Notes: generated by a model not told the origin, from the sequence alone. 64,000 nt of DNA from Shewanella donghaensis (GCF_007567505.1 NZ_CP041783.1:2170001-2234000); one strand, 5' to 3'. Shown: positions 28,498 through 38,745, numbered from the stretch's first letter. A program made the numbers and translations.

Positions 28498-29070
28498 TAC
28501 GCTATTCTCTATTTTAAGTATTAAAAATATCACTTATATCATTATTATTGTTACCATCTAGCGCCACCAAATATTAATTATATTGATAATGGCATTCATT
28601 AAATAATGAAGTGGTAAAACATAGTTATCGATAACAATTAAGTTTGTAGTTGATATGTATCAATTAATACTAGTATAAGCGATCTATGTCTTCGGCCCGC
28701 ATATTGAATTGTGACTTATTACATAGAAGACCAAGAACAATCAAAATGGTGAAAACCGACGAAACAAAAATATTGATAATGTAAAATTTGTCATCATATT
28801 GAGAATTCGATTTTCAATATTGATTATTTAAACTTAAAGACGATAAATAGAATACTATCTGAGTGATACGAGTGTATAGGAGATACAGCCAATTTAACCT
28901 CCTCGCAACTTAAGTGGTAAAAACGAGCATTTCAACCTTAACAAAAAGGGCTTATTTAATATTAAGTAAAAACAATACAACCCACATAAAATTAACTTTA
29001 ACTTGAATAATTGAACAAACGAGATTATATGTCATAATATTATTAAGCTCACAAAAAACATGAGAAAGAA
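28498..29070. other. 573-bp divergent intergenic region
   Basis: A+T-rich region between the leftward DUF3069 gene and the rightward GGDEF cluster. It holds a perfect 12-bp palindrome, GTTATCGATAAC (28624-28635), and near 28798-28818 an imperfect inverted repeat (ATTGAGAAT / ATTTTCAAT). No open frame of note. Unusually long leader space for a signalling cluster; promoters for both directions must lie here. Confidence 0.5.
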
Positions 29071-30954
29071 TTGATTAAAACCTTGCTTAAATGCACTTTG
29101 GCTCTTGGTATTTTCACTGCCATTCTTATTAATACCACCAAAGCTGATGTGTTGACTAATCAACAGCGAATTGATCAATTATTTGAGATATTCAATCTTG
29201 GTGAAGAAGGCGATCTTGAAAAGCTCAATAAGTACCTAACAGAATTAGATAGCCTCATTGTTGAAACAGACACAGCCCAGCAAGAAAAACTCATCCCATT
29301 AAAATGTTGGTATCACCCTTCAGATACCACTGAAGAGTTTAAACAAGCCATAACAAACGCAGAAGAATTGATGCAGCAGCATCAAAAGAGCTATCCATCA
29401 CAGCTGCATGCCGATCTCTTATTGTGTAGAGCATCCCACTACCAATATTCAGGTAAACCTAAGCAGGCAAAACTTGATTATGACGCCGCGATAAAGGAAG
29501 CCTATCAAATAGAAAATATTCGCTTAATCGCTGACGGAAGAAGTATGCGTGGAGCAATGCTATCTTATGAGGGTGATTACACTGCCGCATTGGAAGATCT
29601 TATCCCTGCTCAGTCCATGTATGAGCAACTTAATTTAGACTATTGGGCTAGAGTGAATCTAAGTGAAATAGCCAATAGTTACCGCCGCTTTGGTGATCCA
29701 CAAATGGCGCTGTCATATCAACAAAAACTTGAAAAAGCCTATCTAGATAATGATCAAAAATTTGAAGCAATAGAGATGAATAGCCAAATAGCCTATTCCT
29801 ATGAAGAACTAGGTAAAAATCAGCAATCACTTGCCCGCTTTCAAAAAAGTTATCAGTTTTGGTTAGATGAAAACGACCCAATATCAACAGCGGGTGCCGC
29901 CGTTGATATTGCAGGAGTGCTACTCAAACTGGGTGAAATAGATGAAGCAATCCAAACCTTAGATGAAGCCGAAAAAATCATTACCATTGAATTTGATGGT
30001 TTATTCAGTTTTATGAAGCTGTTTAGAGCTCAGGCAGCGCTAATTAAGGAACAACCAGAAAAAGCACTACGCTACAGCCAAGAAGCTGAACAAGGCTTTT
30101 TAGTCAGTCATAATGAACGAGGTCTCACTCAGGTTCTCACCTTAAGAAATGAAATATATTTATTTTTAGAAGACTTTAAATCAGCCCATCAAGCGCTTAC
30201 TGATTATCTAAAAATGCATCATCAACTGGATCAAAAAAGCTTGAGCAACCGCAACAGCGAAATGCGCGCCCGATTCAATACCGATGAAATTGAATCAGAG
30301 AATAAAACCTTGCAAGAAATACAACGAATTAAAGAGTTAGAGCTACAAGTACTCGAGAAAAATAAAGAGCTGCAACAAGTGATAATCATACTGGTTGCGA
30401 TCATATTATTCATTGTGACCATATTTGCTTTTAAGCAGCTCAAACGCAAACAAATCTTTAAATTGCTCGCGCTAACAGATGAATTAACCCAGTTAGCAAA
30501 TCGACGTCATACTTATAATTTAGCCAAGAGTTATATTAAACAAGCTAACAATGACAAATCGGCGTTTTCTTTAATTTCTTTTGATGCAGATCATTTCAAA
30601 AAAGTTAATGATACCTTAGGTCATGATATTGGCGATAAGGTACTGGTAAAGTTGAGTAAAGTTGCGTCAGACTTGATGCGAAAATCCGATACGGTAGGTA
30701 GAGTAGGCGGTGAAGAATTTTTGGTATTATTACCAGGCGCTAACGAACAACAAGCAGAAGAAATAGCCACTCGACTGGTCAATAAAATTGCTGATGCAAA
30801 CTGGGAGAGTATTTCCTCAGGCTTAAAACAAACTGTCAGTGCAGGCGTCAGCACCTTAAAAGATGACAAAGATCTAGAAGCATTATTGTTAAGAGTTGAT
30901 AATGCCCTTTACCAAGCAAAATCAGCGGGAAGGAACTGCGTTAAAACAGTATGA
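29071..30954 (+). CDS. TPR sensor diguanylate cyclase (first of three paralogues)
   Basis: A 627-residue predicted c-di-GMP synthase. Residues 1-25 are a signal peptide, then TPR-like helical repeats (about 30-380), a coiled linker, one membrane helix (about 430-447) and a C-terminal GGDEF domain. The active site is GGEEF at 546-550 and the inhibitory I-site is Arg537-x-x-Asp540, so the cyclase should be active and product-inhibited. The start is TTG with GAGAAAG before it; the nearby ATG is quickly stopped. The layout suggests a periplasmic TPR sensor signalling to a cytoplasmic cyclase. First gene of an overlapping three-gene cluster. Confidence 0.9.
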   Translation: MIKTLLKCTLALGIFTAILINTTKADVLTNQQRIDQLFEIFNLGEEGDLEKLNKYLTELDSLIVETDTAQQEKLIPLKCWYHPSDTTEEFKQAITNAEELMQQHQKSYPSQLHADLLLCRASHYQYSGKPKQAKLDYDAAIKEAYQIENIRLIADGRSMRGAMLSYEGDYTAALEDLIPAQSMYEQLNLDYWARVNLSEIANSYRRFGDPQMALSYQQKLEKAYLDNDQKFEAIEMNSQIAYSYEELGKNQQSLARFQKSYQFWLDENDPISTAGAAVDIAGVLLKLGEIDEAIQTLDEAEKIITIEFDGLFSFMKLFRAQAALIKEQPEKALRYSQEAEQGFLVSHNERGLTQVLTLRNEIYLFLEDFKSAHQALTDYLKMHHQLDQKSLSNRNSEMRARFNTDEIESENKTLQEIQRIKELELQVLEKNKELQQVIIILVAIILFIVTIFAFKQLKRKQIFKLLALTDELTQLANRRHTYNLAKSYIKQANNDKSAFSLISFDADHFKKVNDTLGHDIGDKVLVKLSKVASDLMRKSDTVGRVGGEEFLVLLPGANEQQAEEIATRLVNKIADANWESISSGLKQTVSAGVSTLKDDKDLEALLLRVDNALYQAKSAGRNCVKTV

Positions 30955-32902
30955 AAAATTGCAAAAGAATAATAAAATAATAAGCTTTTTATACGATTTA
31001 CTAAGCTCAAATAAAAGTCAGTTGTGGTTATTGATAGTTGTTGCAGGGTTACTGAATATTACTTCGGTAGCGGCTTTTACTACTGATAACAAAGCCGCTG
31101 ATGAGCTGCTATACCAATTCAAAAGTGAGCAATTTACGAATCCACTTATTGCACAAGAAAAACTGTTAGAGCTTGAAACGATTATTAAAGATAACGATTC
31201 AGAGCGTCAAAGTGTGCTTAAAACCTACCAATGCAGAGCAATCCGTTCTTTCGAAACAGAAAAGCTTCAAGCATTTATTGACTCCACAAGTGATATTAAC
31301 CAGCAACAGTTTTATAGTCTTAACATCCCTGTATTGCTCAACCTATGTCGCTCAAAAGCATTTCGTTATCTTGGTCAACAATCGCAAGCAATAGAAATCA
31401 ATCAAGCCGCATTAGACCAAGCCATCATTATTGACGATAAAGATTTACTGGCCAGTGTTTATAATAATATTGGCCAACAAGCACTCTATCAAGGCTTGTT
31501 TCTTCAAGCAGTAGACAGTATTAGTCAATCATTTGAATTACATCAAGAGCTCGATTTACGCTACTCAGCCAGCCTTAACTTATTGGATTTGGCATCAGCG
31601 TACAGGCGCTTGGGTGATAATGATAAAGCCATGTATTACTTCAATATTATTGAGAAATATTTCAGTGAAACAAACAATCTAACGCTATTAGCAAACGTTG
31701 AGCATTCACTTGCCTATATCAAGTTAGATAGTGGCGAATATCTGCAATCAATAGAATACTTTAAAAAAGTATACGAACTAACCGCTAATCTTGAAAACCC
31801 ACTTTTCACCGCAAAAATCGCTGTCGATATATCTGCTCCTTTAATTAAGCTTGGACAACTAGAAGAAGCAGAACAATGGCTTATACAAGCTAAACCTCAA
31901 ATCACCCCTGAGGTGTACTCTCATTATGCTTACATGCAAGCTTACTTATTGGAGTTAACGTTAATACAGGGAAAATATGAAGAAGCCTTGATTCATTTTC
32001 AAGAGGCTAAAAACAACTTTACTAAAAACAATAATAAAAAAGGCTTAGCAATCACTTACCAACTTGCTAGCCAATTATTTGCTGCACAAAAAGACTATCA
32101 AGCCGCTAACAGTTGGCACCATCAATTCCTTACAATTCATGAAGAATTAGATCAAGCCAGATTAGCCACTTATAACTCTGAAATGAGACTACGTTTTGAC
32201 TCAAAAACATTGGAAGACAAACAAACTAAACTAATTGAATTCAAAGCGCTAAAAGATAGCCAACTCGCAGCTCTTAACACTAAGCAATACCTACAATACA
32301 TCGCGCTTTCAATGACTTTTACCTTTGCGATAATTTTGCTTTTGTCGATGGTAAAGTTAATGAAAAAGTCCCAACAATACCGTCAAATGGCATTAACGGA
32401 CCCGTTGACCCAAATTCCTAATCGGCTATACGCTTATAACGTAATGCATAAACTGTTAAAGCAGAAAAATCACTTCTCTGTATTGCTGTTTGATGTAGAT
32501 CATTTCAAAAATGTAAATGACACCTATGGCCATGATGTTGGCGATCAAATATTGCAGCTTATCGCTGTAACTGGTCAGCAACTGTGCCGCCAGCAAGATA
32601 CTATTGCGCGAATTGGTGGAGAAGAGTTTCTCATTATTCTGCCAAATAGTAATGCCGAACAAGCCATGACATTGGCAAAGAGTATTAACGTTAGCATTAA
32701 CTTGATTGATTGCCCTCAAGTCAGCGAGGATTTAACATTCAGCGCCAGCATAGGTATCGCAACAGTCAGTGAAGAAACCATCATTTCTGCCATTTTAAAA
32801 AAGGCGGATATTGCTTTATACAGTGCAAAAAATAGTGGCCGTAATTGCTTTAAACATTACCGAGATGTCGTTAGCTCATCAAACGGGGAACACGTATCAT
32901 GA
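30902..32902 (+). CDS. TPR sensor diguanylate cyclase (second paralogue)
   Basis: A 666-residue paralogue of the preceding gene with the same order: N-terminal membrane or signal segment (about 40-60), TPR-like repeats, a membrane helix near 460-480 and a GGDEF domain with GGEEF at 572-576 and I-site Arg563-x-x-Asp566. The start overlaps the previous gene by about 50 bp; TTG at 30896 or TTG at 30959 are alternatives, and the unusually long pre-signal segment makes the exact start uncertain. The overlap suggests translational coupling. Confidence 0.88.
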   Translation: MPFTKQNQREGTALKQYEKLQKNNKIISFLYDLLSSNKSQLWLLIVVAGLLNITSVAAFTTDNKAADELLYQFKSEQFTNPLIAQEKLLELETIIKDNDSERQSVLKTYQCRAIRSFETEKLQAFIDSTSDINQQQFYSLNIPVLLNLCRSKAFRYLGQQSQAIEINQAALDQAIIIDDKDLLASVYNNIGQQALYQGLFLQAVDSISQSFELHQELDLRYSASLNLLDLASAYRRLGDNDKAMYYFNIIEKYFSETNNLTLLANVEHSLAYIKLDSGEYLQSIEYFKKVYELTANLENPLFTAKIAVDISAPLIKLGQLEEAEQWLIQAKPQITPEVYSHYAYMQAYLLELTLIQGKYEEALIHFQEAKNNFTKNNNKKGLAITYQLASQLFAAQKDYQAANSWHHQFLTIHEELDQARLATYNSEMRLRFDSKTLEDKQTKLIEFKALKDSQLAALNTKQYLQYIALSMTFTFAIILLLSMVKLMKKSQQYRQMALTDPLTQIPNRLYAYNVMHKLLKQKNHFSVLLFDVDHFKNVNDTYGHDVGDQILQLIAVTGQQLCRQQDTIARIGGEEFLIILPNSNAEQAMTLAKSINVSINLIDCPQVSEDLTFSASIGIATVSEETIISAILKKADIALYSAKNSGRNCFKHYRDVVSSSNGEHVS

Positions 32903-34815
32903 ATTTGTTCCTAAATATGTTAACGAAGCCGCGACCTATAGCCTCACTCTTCTTTTGTATATGTTCGTTATTAATAAGCCCAACATCTTTGGCAAACGAG
33001 AATAATAAAGAATTTGATCGGCTATTTGCCATTGTCGATCAAGGCGATATCAATGATGCGACTTATCCAGACATTATTAAACAACTAGAAGAGTTAATTG
33101 CTGCTGGCGATGTTACACGCACACTTCTATTACTCCCCAAACAATGCCTAGCCTATAACTTCTTTGATGAAACTCAAAATGCAGTCGCAAACCAATTTAT
33201 AATCGATGCACTGAAGCTGTATCCGTCAATGCCGGAAAAAATTCGAATTGAACTTAAATTGTGTGAATCCACGTTAATTCGTTATCGAGGTGATATTGAA
33301 GCTGCAAATAAGCTTATTCAACAAAACTTAACCGATGCCAGGACCATAAGTGATAAACGATTAATGGCTGATGCTCACTCTCAGTTAGGCCAGATAGCGT
33401 CCTACACTGGCGACTTTGCCATTGCTTTAACCCATTTACTCAAGTCTTATGAGCTGTACCAAGAGTTTGATTTACCCACATTACAAAATTTAAGTTTGTT
33501 AGATTTAGCCATTACTTATCGACGTCTAGGCGAAACTGACACCGCACTAAAATACTATACCGAGCTCGAAGCTAAATTTACCCAACGTGGCCAAACGGCA
33601 TTGGCAATGCTAGTTAAAAATGACATGGCCTATGCCTATGAAGATATTGAACAGTATCAAAAAGCAGCTGATAATTACTTATCAATATATAACTACTACC
33701 TACAAGTCCACACCGATCCTACATTCACTGCTCGGGTCGCGGTAGATATGTCCTCAGCATTGATTGAACTAGAGCAGTATCAACTCGCCCTTGATTACTT
33801 GAATAAACACGAAAGCGTTATTAGCCCCAATGTCGATACACATTACAGTTTTTTACAACTGTCATTCGCCCGAGCTAAACACGGGTTAGGCTTAACCGAG
33901 CAATCTTTACCACATTTAGAAAAAGCCACTGCAGGTTTTGAAAAGAATCAAAATAAACGCGGCAAAGAAATGTTATTACATTTAAAGGTCGCCATTTTTG
34001 AGTCTTTACAGGATTGGCAGTTAGCTTATGAAGCCCAATTAGCCTTATATGAAATTCACCTATTACTAGATAAAGCAATGGATAATCAAGCTAGCACTGA
34101 AATGCGGGTGAAGTTTGATAGTGAAAAGATTGAAGCTGAAAATGCCAAGCTCATTGCATATCAACTGCTTAAAGAGCAACAACTGCAAATAAAGGAAGAT
34201 AATAAAAAACTACAGATGATAGCCCTTTGTTTGGGGCTAGCGTCAATACTACTATTGACGCTATTCAGCATTCGCTTTAACAGAAAATCAGCCCAATTAA
34301 AGCAATTAGCGTTAACCGATTTACTCACTCAATTACCTAATCGGCTTCACTTTTATCAACAAGCAAACCGATTATTTGCAAAAGCACTGAAGAAACAAGA
34401 ATCTCTTACTGTTGTCTCTTTTGATATTGATAATTTTAAACAAGTTAATGATAACTATGGTCATGATGCTGGGGACAAAGTGCTTAGGGCTGTGGCGAAT
34501 ATATGTCAGAACAACACCAGAATGACTGATGTCATTGGCCGTGTTGGTGGAGAGGAATTTTTATTGTTACTGCCTCAAACCCGCTCTAAGGCTGCAATAT
34601 CTGTGACTCAGTATATTATCGAACAAGTATCTCAATATGACTTCTCAGATATTAATGACAAATTAGTAGTGACCATTAGTGCTGGGGTCTGTACTTTAAA
34701 AGATGAGAGCACATTACCAGAACTAATTAAAAAAGCGGATACAGCACTGTATCAAGCTAAGAACCAAGGTAGAAATCAGCTCTGTTATTACCATCAAGCG
34801 CCACAAGAGTTATAA
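32899..34815 (+). CDS. TPR sensor diguanylate cyclase (third paralogue)
   Basis: A 638-residue third paralogue. Its ATG overlaps the previous stop by 4 bp (ATGA), a classic translational coupling. Residues 1-32 form a signal peptide ending SLA. TPR-like repeats fill about 60-390, with a membrane helix near 440-456. The GGDEF domain has GGEEF at 550-554 and I-site Arg541-x-x-Asp544. The three proteins share the segments SEMR-(R/K)FD/NT-(K/E) before the linker. All three appear catalytically intact. Confidence 0.9.
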   Translation: MNLFLNMLTKPRPIASLFFCICSLLISPTSLANENNKEFDRLFAIVDQGDINDATYPDIIKQLEELIAAGDVTRTLLLLPKQCLAYNFFDETQNAVANQFIIDALKLYPSMPEKIRIELKLCESTLIRYRGDIEAANKLIQQNLTDARTISDKRLMADAHSQLGQIASYTGDFAIALTHLLKSYELYQEFDLPTLQNLSLLDLAITYRRLGETDTALKYYTELEAKFTQRGQTALAMLVKNDMAYAYEDIEQYQKAADNYLSIYNYYLQVHTDPTFTARVAVDMSSALIELEQYQLALDYLNKHESVISPNVDTHYSFLQLSFARAKHGLGLTEQSLPHLEKATAGFEKNQNKRGKEMLLHLKVAIFESLQDWQLAYEAQLALYEIHLLLDKAMDNQASTEMRVKFDSEKIEAENAKLIAYQLLKEQQLQIKEDNKKLQMIALCLGLASILLLTLFSIRFNRKSAQLKQLALTDLLTQLPNRLHFYQQANRLFAKALKKQESLTVVSFDIDNFKQVNDNYGHDAGDKVLRAVANICQNNTRMTDVIGRVGGEEFLLLLPQTRSKAAISVTQYIIEQVSQYDFSDINDKLVVTISAGVCTLKDESTLPELIKKADTALYQAKNQGRNQLCYYHQAPQEL

Positions 34816-34857
34816 TGACCAAGTGAACCACTAACTTTGCGAATATAACTAACCATC

Positions 34858-36192
34858 ATGCCTGATCCAAACCTAGCGCCAACATCAAATAATACTTTAC
34901 CTGCAGAGCCTTTAAGTGATGGGTCGACGTTAACGCATCAACGGCAAAAAGTAGAAATGACAAGTCTAGCAATGGCTGAATTGGCACGTTTGATAAAGCA
35001 ATGGGCAATAGAGTTAGGGTTTTCACAACTCGGAATTACCGATACCGATCTGAAAAGCGAAGAAGCCAAGTTACAACAATGGCTTGATAATGGTTACCAC
35101 GGTGAAATGGCTTATATGGCTAATCACGGCATGATGCGTGCTCGCCCCCATGAACTTCACCCTGGAACAATTAGAGTACTCAGCGCTCGAATGGACTATC
35201 TCCCCCCACAGGCAGGGTTTGCCACTAATTTAGCTGATCCAAACTTAGGTTATATTTCACGATATGCTGGCGGCAGAGATTACCATAAACTGATTCGAAA
35301 ACAGTTGAAAAAACTCGGTGATAAAATCGTGTCACACTGCCATGAGTTAGGTGTTGATGGTGTTGATTTCAGGCCCTTTGTTGATTCAGCCCCAATACTT
35401 GAGCGACCACTAGCAGAGAAAGCAGGCTTAGGTTGGACAGGTAAACATTCTTTATTACTAAACCCTGATGCAGGCAGTTGGTTTTTTTTAGGTGAAGTGT
35501 TGATTAACTTACCTTTGCCGATGGATATTCCTATCGAGCAAAGCTGTAATACTTGCGTTGCCTGTATCAAATCATGCCCCACCAATGCCATTTTAGACAA
35601 TAATATTGTCGATGGACGCCGCTGTATTTCTTACCTCACCATTGAGCTGCAAGGCGCAATACCTGAAGAGTTTCGCCAAGCTATAGGCAATCGAATTTAT
35701 GGCTGTGACGATTGCCAGTTAGTGTGTCCAATAAACAGTAAAGCGCCACTCACTCAACAGACTGACTTTCATATCCGCAGCCAGCTTATTCAACCTGATT
35801 TACTGACGCTATTTTCTTGGACTGAAAAGCAGTTTTTATCATTAACTGAAGGTAGCCCAATTCGACGTATTGGTCATAAAAGTTGGTTAAGAAATATTGC
35901 AGTTGCATTGGGTAACGCGCCATTCAATCAACAAGTCATAGATGTGCTAAATGCTCGTAAAGCTAGCGATGAAGTCGATGAGATGGTGATTGAACATATC
36001 GACTGGGCTCTGTTACAACAGTCTGCGCGACAATATGAGCATCAGTCAGAGCAACTGTCATCCAAAGAAATGTCTCAAACTGCTGGCAGCAATGTAAAAG
36101 TGAAAGCTGAAAGTGCGCCTAAAGGTAACGTAAGCCGGAAAACTCAGCGCGTCATTCGCGCTATTGAAAAAGGCTTACCTAGAGACGCCTAA
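34858..36192 (+). CDS. queG: epoxyqueuosine reductase
   Basis: A 444-residue enzyme for the last step of queuosine synthesis in tRNA wobble position 34; the family uses cobalamin and two 4Fe-4S clusters. Cluster motifs are CNTCVACIKSCP and CDDCQLVCP. RPFVDSAPILERPLAEKAGL and the end KGLPRDA match E. coli QueG closely. The given start is the longest; an ATG at 34957 gives an N terminus that lines up almost exactly with E. coli QueG, so it may be the real one. A linker of about 30 residues near 390-425 is absent in E. coli. It follows the GGDEF cluster by 42 bp with no clear terminator. Confidence 0.95.
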   Translation: MPDPNLAPTSNNTLPAEPLSDGSTLTHQRQKVEMTSLAMAELARLIKQWAIELGFSQLGITDTDLKSEEAKLQQWLDNGYHGEMAYMANHGMMRARPHELHPGTIRVLSARMDYLPPQAGFATNLADPNLGYISRYAGGRDYHKLIRKQLKKLGDKIVSHCHELGVDGVDFRPFVDSAPILERPLAEKAGLGWTGKHSLLLNPDAGSWFFLGEVLINLPLPMDIPIEQSCNTCVACIKSCPTNAILDNNIVDGRRCISYLTIELQGAIPEEFRQAIGNRIYGCDDCQLVCPINSKAPLTQQTDFHIRSQLIQPDLLTLFSWTEKQFLSLTEGSPIRRIGHKSWLRNIAVALGNAPFNQQVIDVLNARKASDEVDEMVIEHIDWALLQQSARQYEHQSEQLSSKEMSQTAGSNVKVKAESAPKGNVSRKTQRVIRAIEKGLPRDA

Positions 36193-36254
36193 TGCTGATA
36201 AAAATCAAAGTTAATGCGAACAAAAAGTTGATGCTAACAAAAGCGTCAACTAGA

Positions 36255-36464
36255 TTAATCATGGTCTAAGGTAAATCCGACCTTTATGGTAACTTGCCAG
36301 TGAGCAATTAAGCCTTCTTCCAAATGCCCTCTTGTCTCAACAACCTGGAACCAACGTAAATGCTTTAATGACTCATTTGCTGCTGCGATAGCACTTTTTA
36401 TCGCATCATCAGAGCTAATTGGAGAGGATCCGGTTAACTCAATAATCTTATAAGTATGGCTCAT
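36255..36464 (-). CDS. dodecin family flavin-binding protein
   Basis: A 69-residue protein, the full length of dodecins, which assemble as hollow dodecamers binding riboflavin-type flavins. The order is conserved: beta strand [11 protein letters not shown], helix [14 protein letters not shown], then [10 protein letters not shown] and a final strand [12 protein letters not shown]. The Trp in RWFQV is the usual flavin-stacking residue. It is convergent with queG and monocistronic. Confidence 0.93.
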   Translation of the reverse strand: MSHTYKIIELTGSSPISSDDAIKSAIAAANESLKHLRWFQVVETRGHLEEGLIAHWQVTIKVGFTLDHD

Positions 36465-36997
36465 TTTTTACTCCTGCTATTTGACATAAAATCGGTCAAT
36501 AAATCGATGAACGCTCAATTGATACCGTCAATAAAACCAGTAAGCGCCCTCGATAAATATCTGCTTAGCTGAGTATAGGTAACCGTTTAAAAACTGCGTA
36601 ATTGAACACAAGAAAACCTGACAGCATTAATGTTGTCTGCTAACAGCTAAAATCAGCGGTCTAAAAAACTTAACGCAAGAATATCCTTACAGCTCATGCG
36701 AATACGAACGCCAAGGTGCACTGTTAGCTAAAAACCCTACTCTAGTAGCAATGATTGGCTCACTTCACCACGGCAATATTTATCAAATCCATATTTTAAC
36801 CACACTGTTAAGCTATTATTGCGAAACATAAACTGTAATTTTCACATCAAAAACATCAAAAAATTAACATCAATCACACATTCTCGTAAATTAATTACAT
36901 AGGCGTCTGGACGTCTAGAAGTTTATTGTGTTAGTCTTGTCCTAAGCAATCGAATTGATTTCACCCGTAAGTTGAGCAAAATTCATGTGAGGATAAT
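36465..36997. other. 533-bp divergent region between dodecin and metR
   Basis: Holds the dodecin and metR promoters. The only strong signal seen is the MetJ-type box array at 36901-36924. The rest shows no long frame. Confidence 0.5.
36901..36924. promoter_or_regulatory. three tandem MetJ boxes upstream of metR
   Basis: Three adjacent 8-mers, AGGCGTCT, GGACGTCT and AGAAGTTT, match the MetJ consensus AGACGTCT at 7, 7 and 6 of 8 positions. MetJ is known to bind two or more such tandem boxes and to repress metR in enterics. The array ends 73 bp before the metR ATG. Confidence 0.8.
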
Positions 36998-37909
36998 ATG
37001 ATAGAGCTGAGACACCTTCGAACTCTGATGGCACTTAAAGAAAGTGGAAGCCTTGCTGGCGCTGCTAAAAAGCGCTTTGTAACTCAGTCAGCGCTATCTC
37101 ATCAAATTAAAGAATTAGAAACACGCATTAATTCGTCGATTTTTATTCGAAAGAGCAAACCTTTATCTTTTACACAAGAAGGCGCTCGACTGCTTAATTT
37201 GGCAGAAGAGATCTTGCCGAAAGTGATGCTGACCGAATCAGACCTTAAAAAAGGTTTAGATGGTGAAGAGCAGTCGTTAAAATTAGGCATTGAATGTCAT
37301 AGCTGCTTTCGCTGGTTAATGCCCGTAACAGAGGCTTTTAAACAAATCGCACCTGATGGTCGTATCGATTTATCTAGCCGTCACCTATTTGATTCACTGA
37401 ATGCGTTGGAGCTTGGCGATCTTGATATTGTACTGACTTCCGATCCTGTTCCAGGCCATGCTCTTGCCTATCAACATTTATTCGATTTTGAAGTAAAACT
37501 GGTTGTTTCAAATGATCATGCGCTATCGAAAGAGCAATTCATTAAACCTGAACAATTGGCCAAACAAACACTGATAACCTATCCAGTGCCTTTACAGCGC
37601 CTCGATATTTATAAGCATTTTTTAGAGCCAGCTGGTGTTGAAGCTGGAGAGCAAAAACAGTGTGACTTAACGGCAATGTTACTGCAACGAATCGCCTGTA
37701 ATGATGGTGTTGCCGCGCTACCAAGTTGGTCAATTAATGAAGGCCACGGGCTCAACCTTAGCTCGATAAAACTGGGCAGTGAAGGATTAAAAAGACCATT
37801 ATTTGCCGCCTATCGCCGCAATGCATCTAACACTAACTTGATTCAAAAGTGGTTAACGTTAGTCGCTGCTGAAGGGTTAAAATTACAACGATTAAGTCAA
37901 AAGCATTAA
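36998..37909 (+). CDS. metR: LysR-family activator of methionine synthesis
   Basis: A 303-residue protein aligning throughout with E. coli MetR: MIELRHLRTL start, QSALSHQIKELE recognition helix, FIRKSKPLSFT, then IECHSCFRWL in the homocysteine-responsive domain, DLDIVLTSDPV and LITYPVPLQRLD-KHFLEPAGV. MetR activates metE, metH and related genes with homocysteine as coeffector. The GAGGATAAT before the ATG is a good ribosome site. Tandem MetJ boxes upstream place it in the methionine regulon. metE itself is not in the window. Confidence 0.95.
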   Translation: MIELRHLRTLMALKESGSLAGAAKKRFVTQSALSHQIKELETRINSSIFIRKSKPLSFTQEGARLLNLAEEILPKVMLTESDLKKGLDGEEQSLKLGIECHSCFRWLMPVTEAFKQIAPDGRIDLSSRHLFDSLNALELGDLDIVLTSDPVPGHALAYQHLFDFEVKLVVSNDHALSKEQFIKPEQLAKQTLITYPVPLQRLDIYKHFLEPAGVEAGEQKQCDLTAMLLQRIACNDGVAALPSWSINEGHGLNLSSIKLGSEGLKRPLFAAYRRNASNTNLIQKWLTLVAAEGLKLQRLSQKH

Positions 37910-37933
37910 TCATGTTTCAACTTTTAAGCCATC

Positions 37934-37962
37934 AAAAAAGCCACTAACTTAGTGGCTTTTTA
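37934..37962. terminator. bidirectional terminator between metR and the HDOD gene
   Basis: AAAAAGCCACTAA and TTAGTGGCTTTTT pair perfectly with a 1-2 nt loop gap and A/T tails on both sides. Confidence 0.88.
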
Positions 37963-37983
37963 AATCTAAAAAACTCAATATCA

Positions 37984-38745
37984 TTAATAATACTGACTTG
38001 AATCATCTAGTGGATTGATTAACACATTACGTTTTGCCAATACAGATCGCAGCAATAGCCCTGAAGAATTAGGATTAGTAGATTGCTTAAGATTATGGGC
38101 TATCATAAATTCATTACGTAATTCATCATCTAAACCCAGCGCTTCAAACGCTTCAACAGACAAACTTTGTTGTTGGGTATCTATCAACTTTTTGATCACC
38201 TGCAATGCTATCGTCTTTTCTGATTCAGCATTTAAAAATGCAAAAGCACTTAAGGTAATCACCTGACCAAATACACTGAACAATGCCAAGGTTTGCACCT
38301 CATCAGCATCGATATTAATCCCTTGATTATCGCCCTCAAGATCACGTAAATGTTGAACGGCATCTGTAGCAATACACTCTGTTAACGCCCAATACCCCTT
38401 AACAAGCTTATTGTAAGGTTCAGCTAACTCATCTAGGCGTTCTTTCAAATAAAATGAAAATGCATAGCGGTAGATGTTCACGTGGCCTAAGCGAATAAGG
38501 GCATCTTTAATGCTACGACTCTTAGTCGCGATAATACCCGCCGCTTGGGCAGTATTACTGCGTAAAAGCAAATGACCAGCAAGGGCTGGATCTGTGGCAA
38601 TAATATCAATAACTATTCTGATATCAGCCTCGTTAATCAACGCTTTTTTTAAAGGGATCAAAATACCGCGCCGGCCAATGACTTGTTCTTCGTTGCCAAT
38701 AATAGCTTTGACTTGAGTGAACACTTGCTGCTCAAGGTAGGTCAT
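37984..38745 (-). CDS. HDOD-domain protein
   Basis: A 253-residue helical protein. LIPLKKALINEADIRIVIDII and DPALAGHLLLRSNTAQ match the start of the HDOD (HD-related output domain) fold, followed by SIKDALIRLGHVNIYRY. HDOD proteins lack HD phosphodiesterase metal ligands and mostly act in signal transduction. No second domain is attached. No operon partner is evident. Role unknown. Confidence 0.88.
   Translation of the reverse strand: MTYLEQQVFTQVKAIIGNEEQVIGRRGILIPLKKALINEADIRIVIDIIATDPALAGHLLLRSNTAQAAGIIATKSRSIKDALIRLGHVNIYRYAFSFYLKERLDELAEPYNKLVKGYWALTECIATDAVQHLRDLEGDNQGINIDADEVQTLALFSVFGQVITLSAFAFLNAESEKTIALQVIKKLIDTQQQSLSVEAFEALGLDDELRNEFMIAHNLKQSTNPNSSGLLLRSVLAKRNVLINPLDDSSQYY

Noticed and set aside
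29071..34815. Assembly duplication as the cause of the three GGDEF genes
   Set aside because: The three genes differ widely at DNA and protein level, so they are real paralogues rather than a copied segment.
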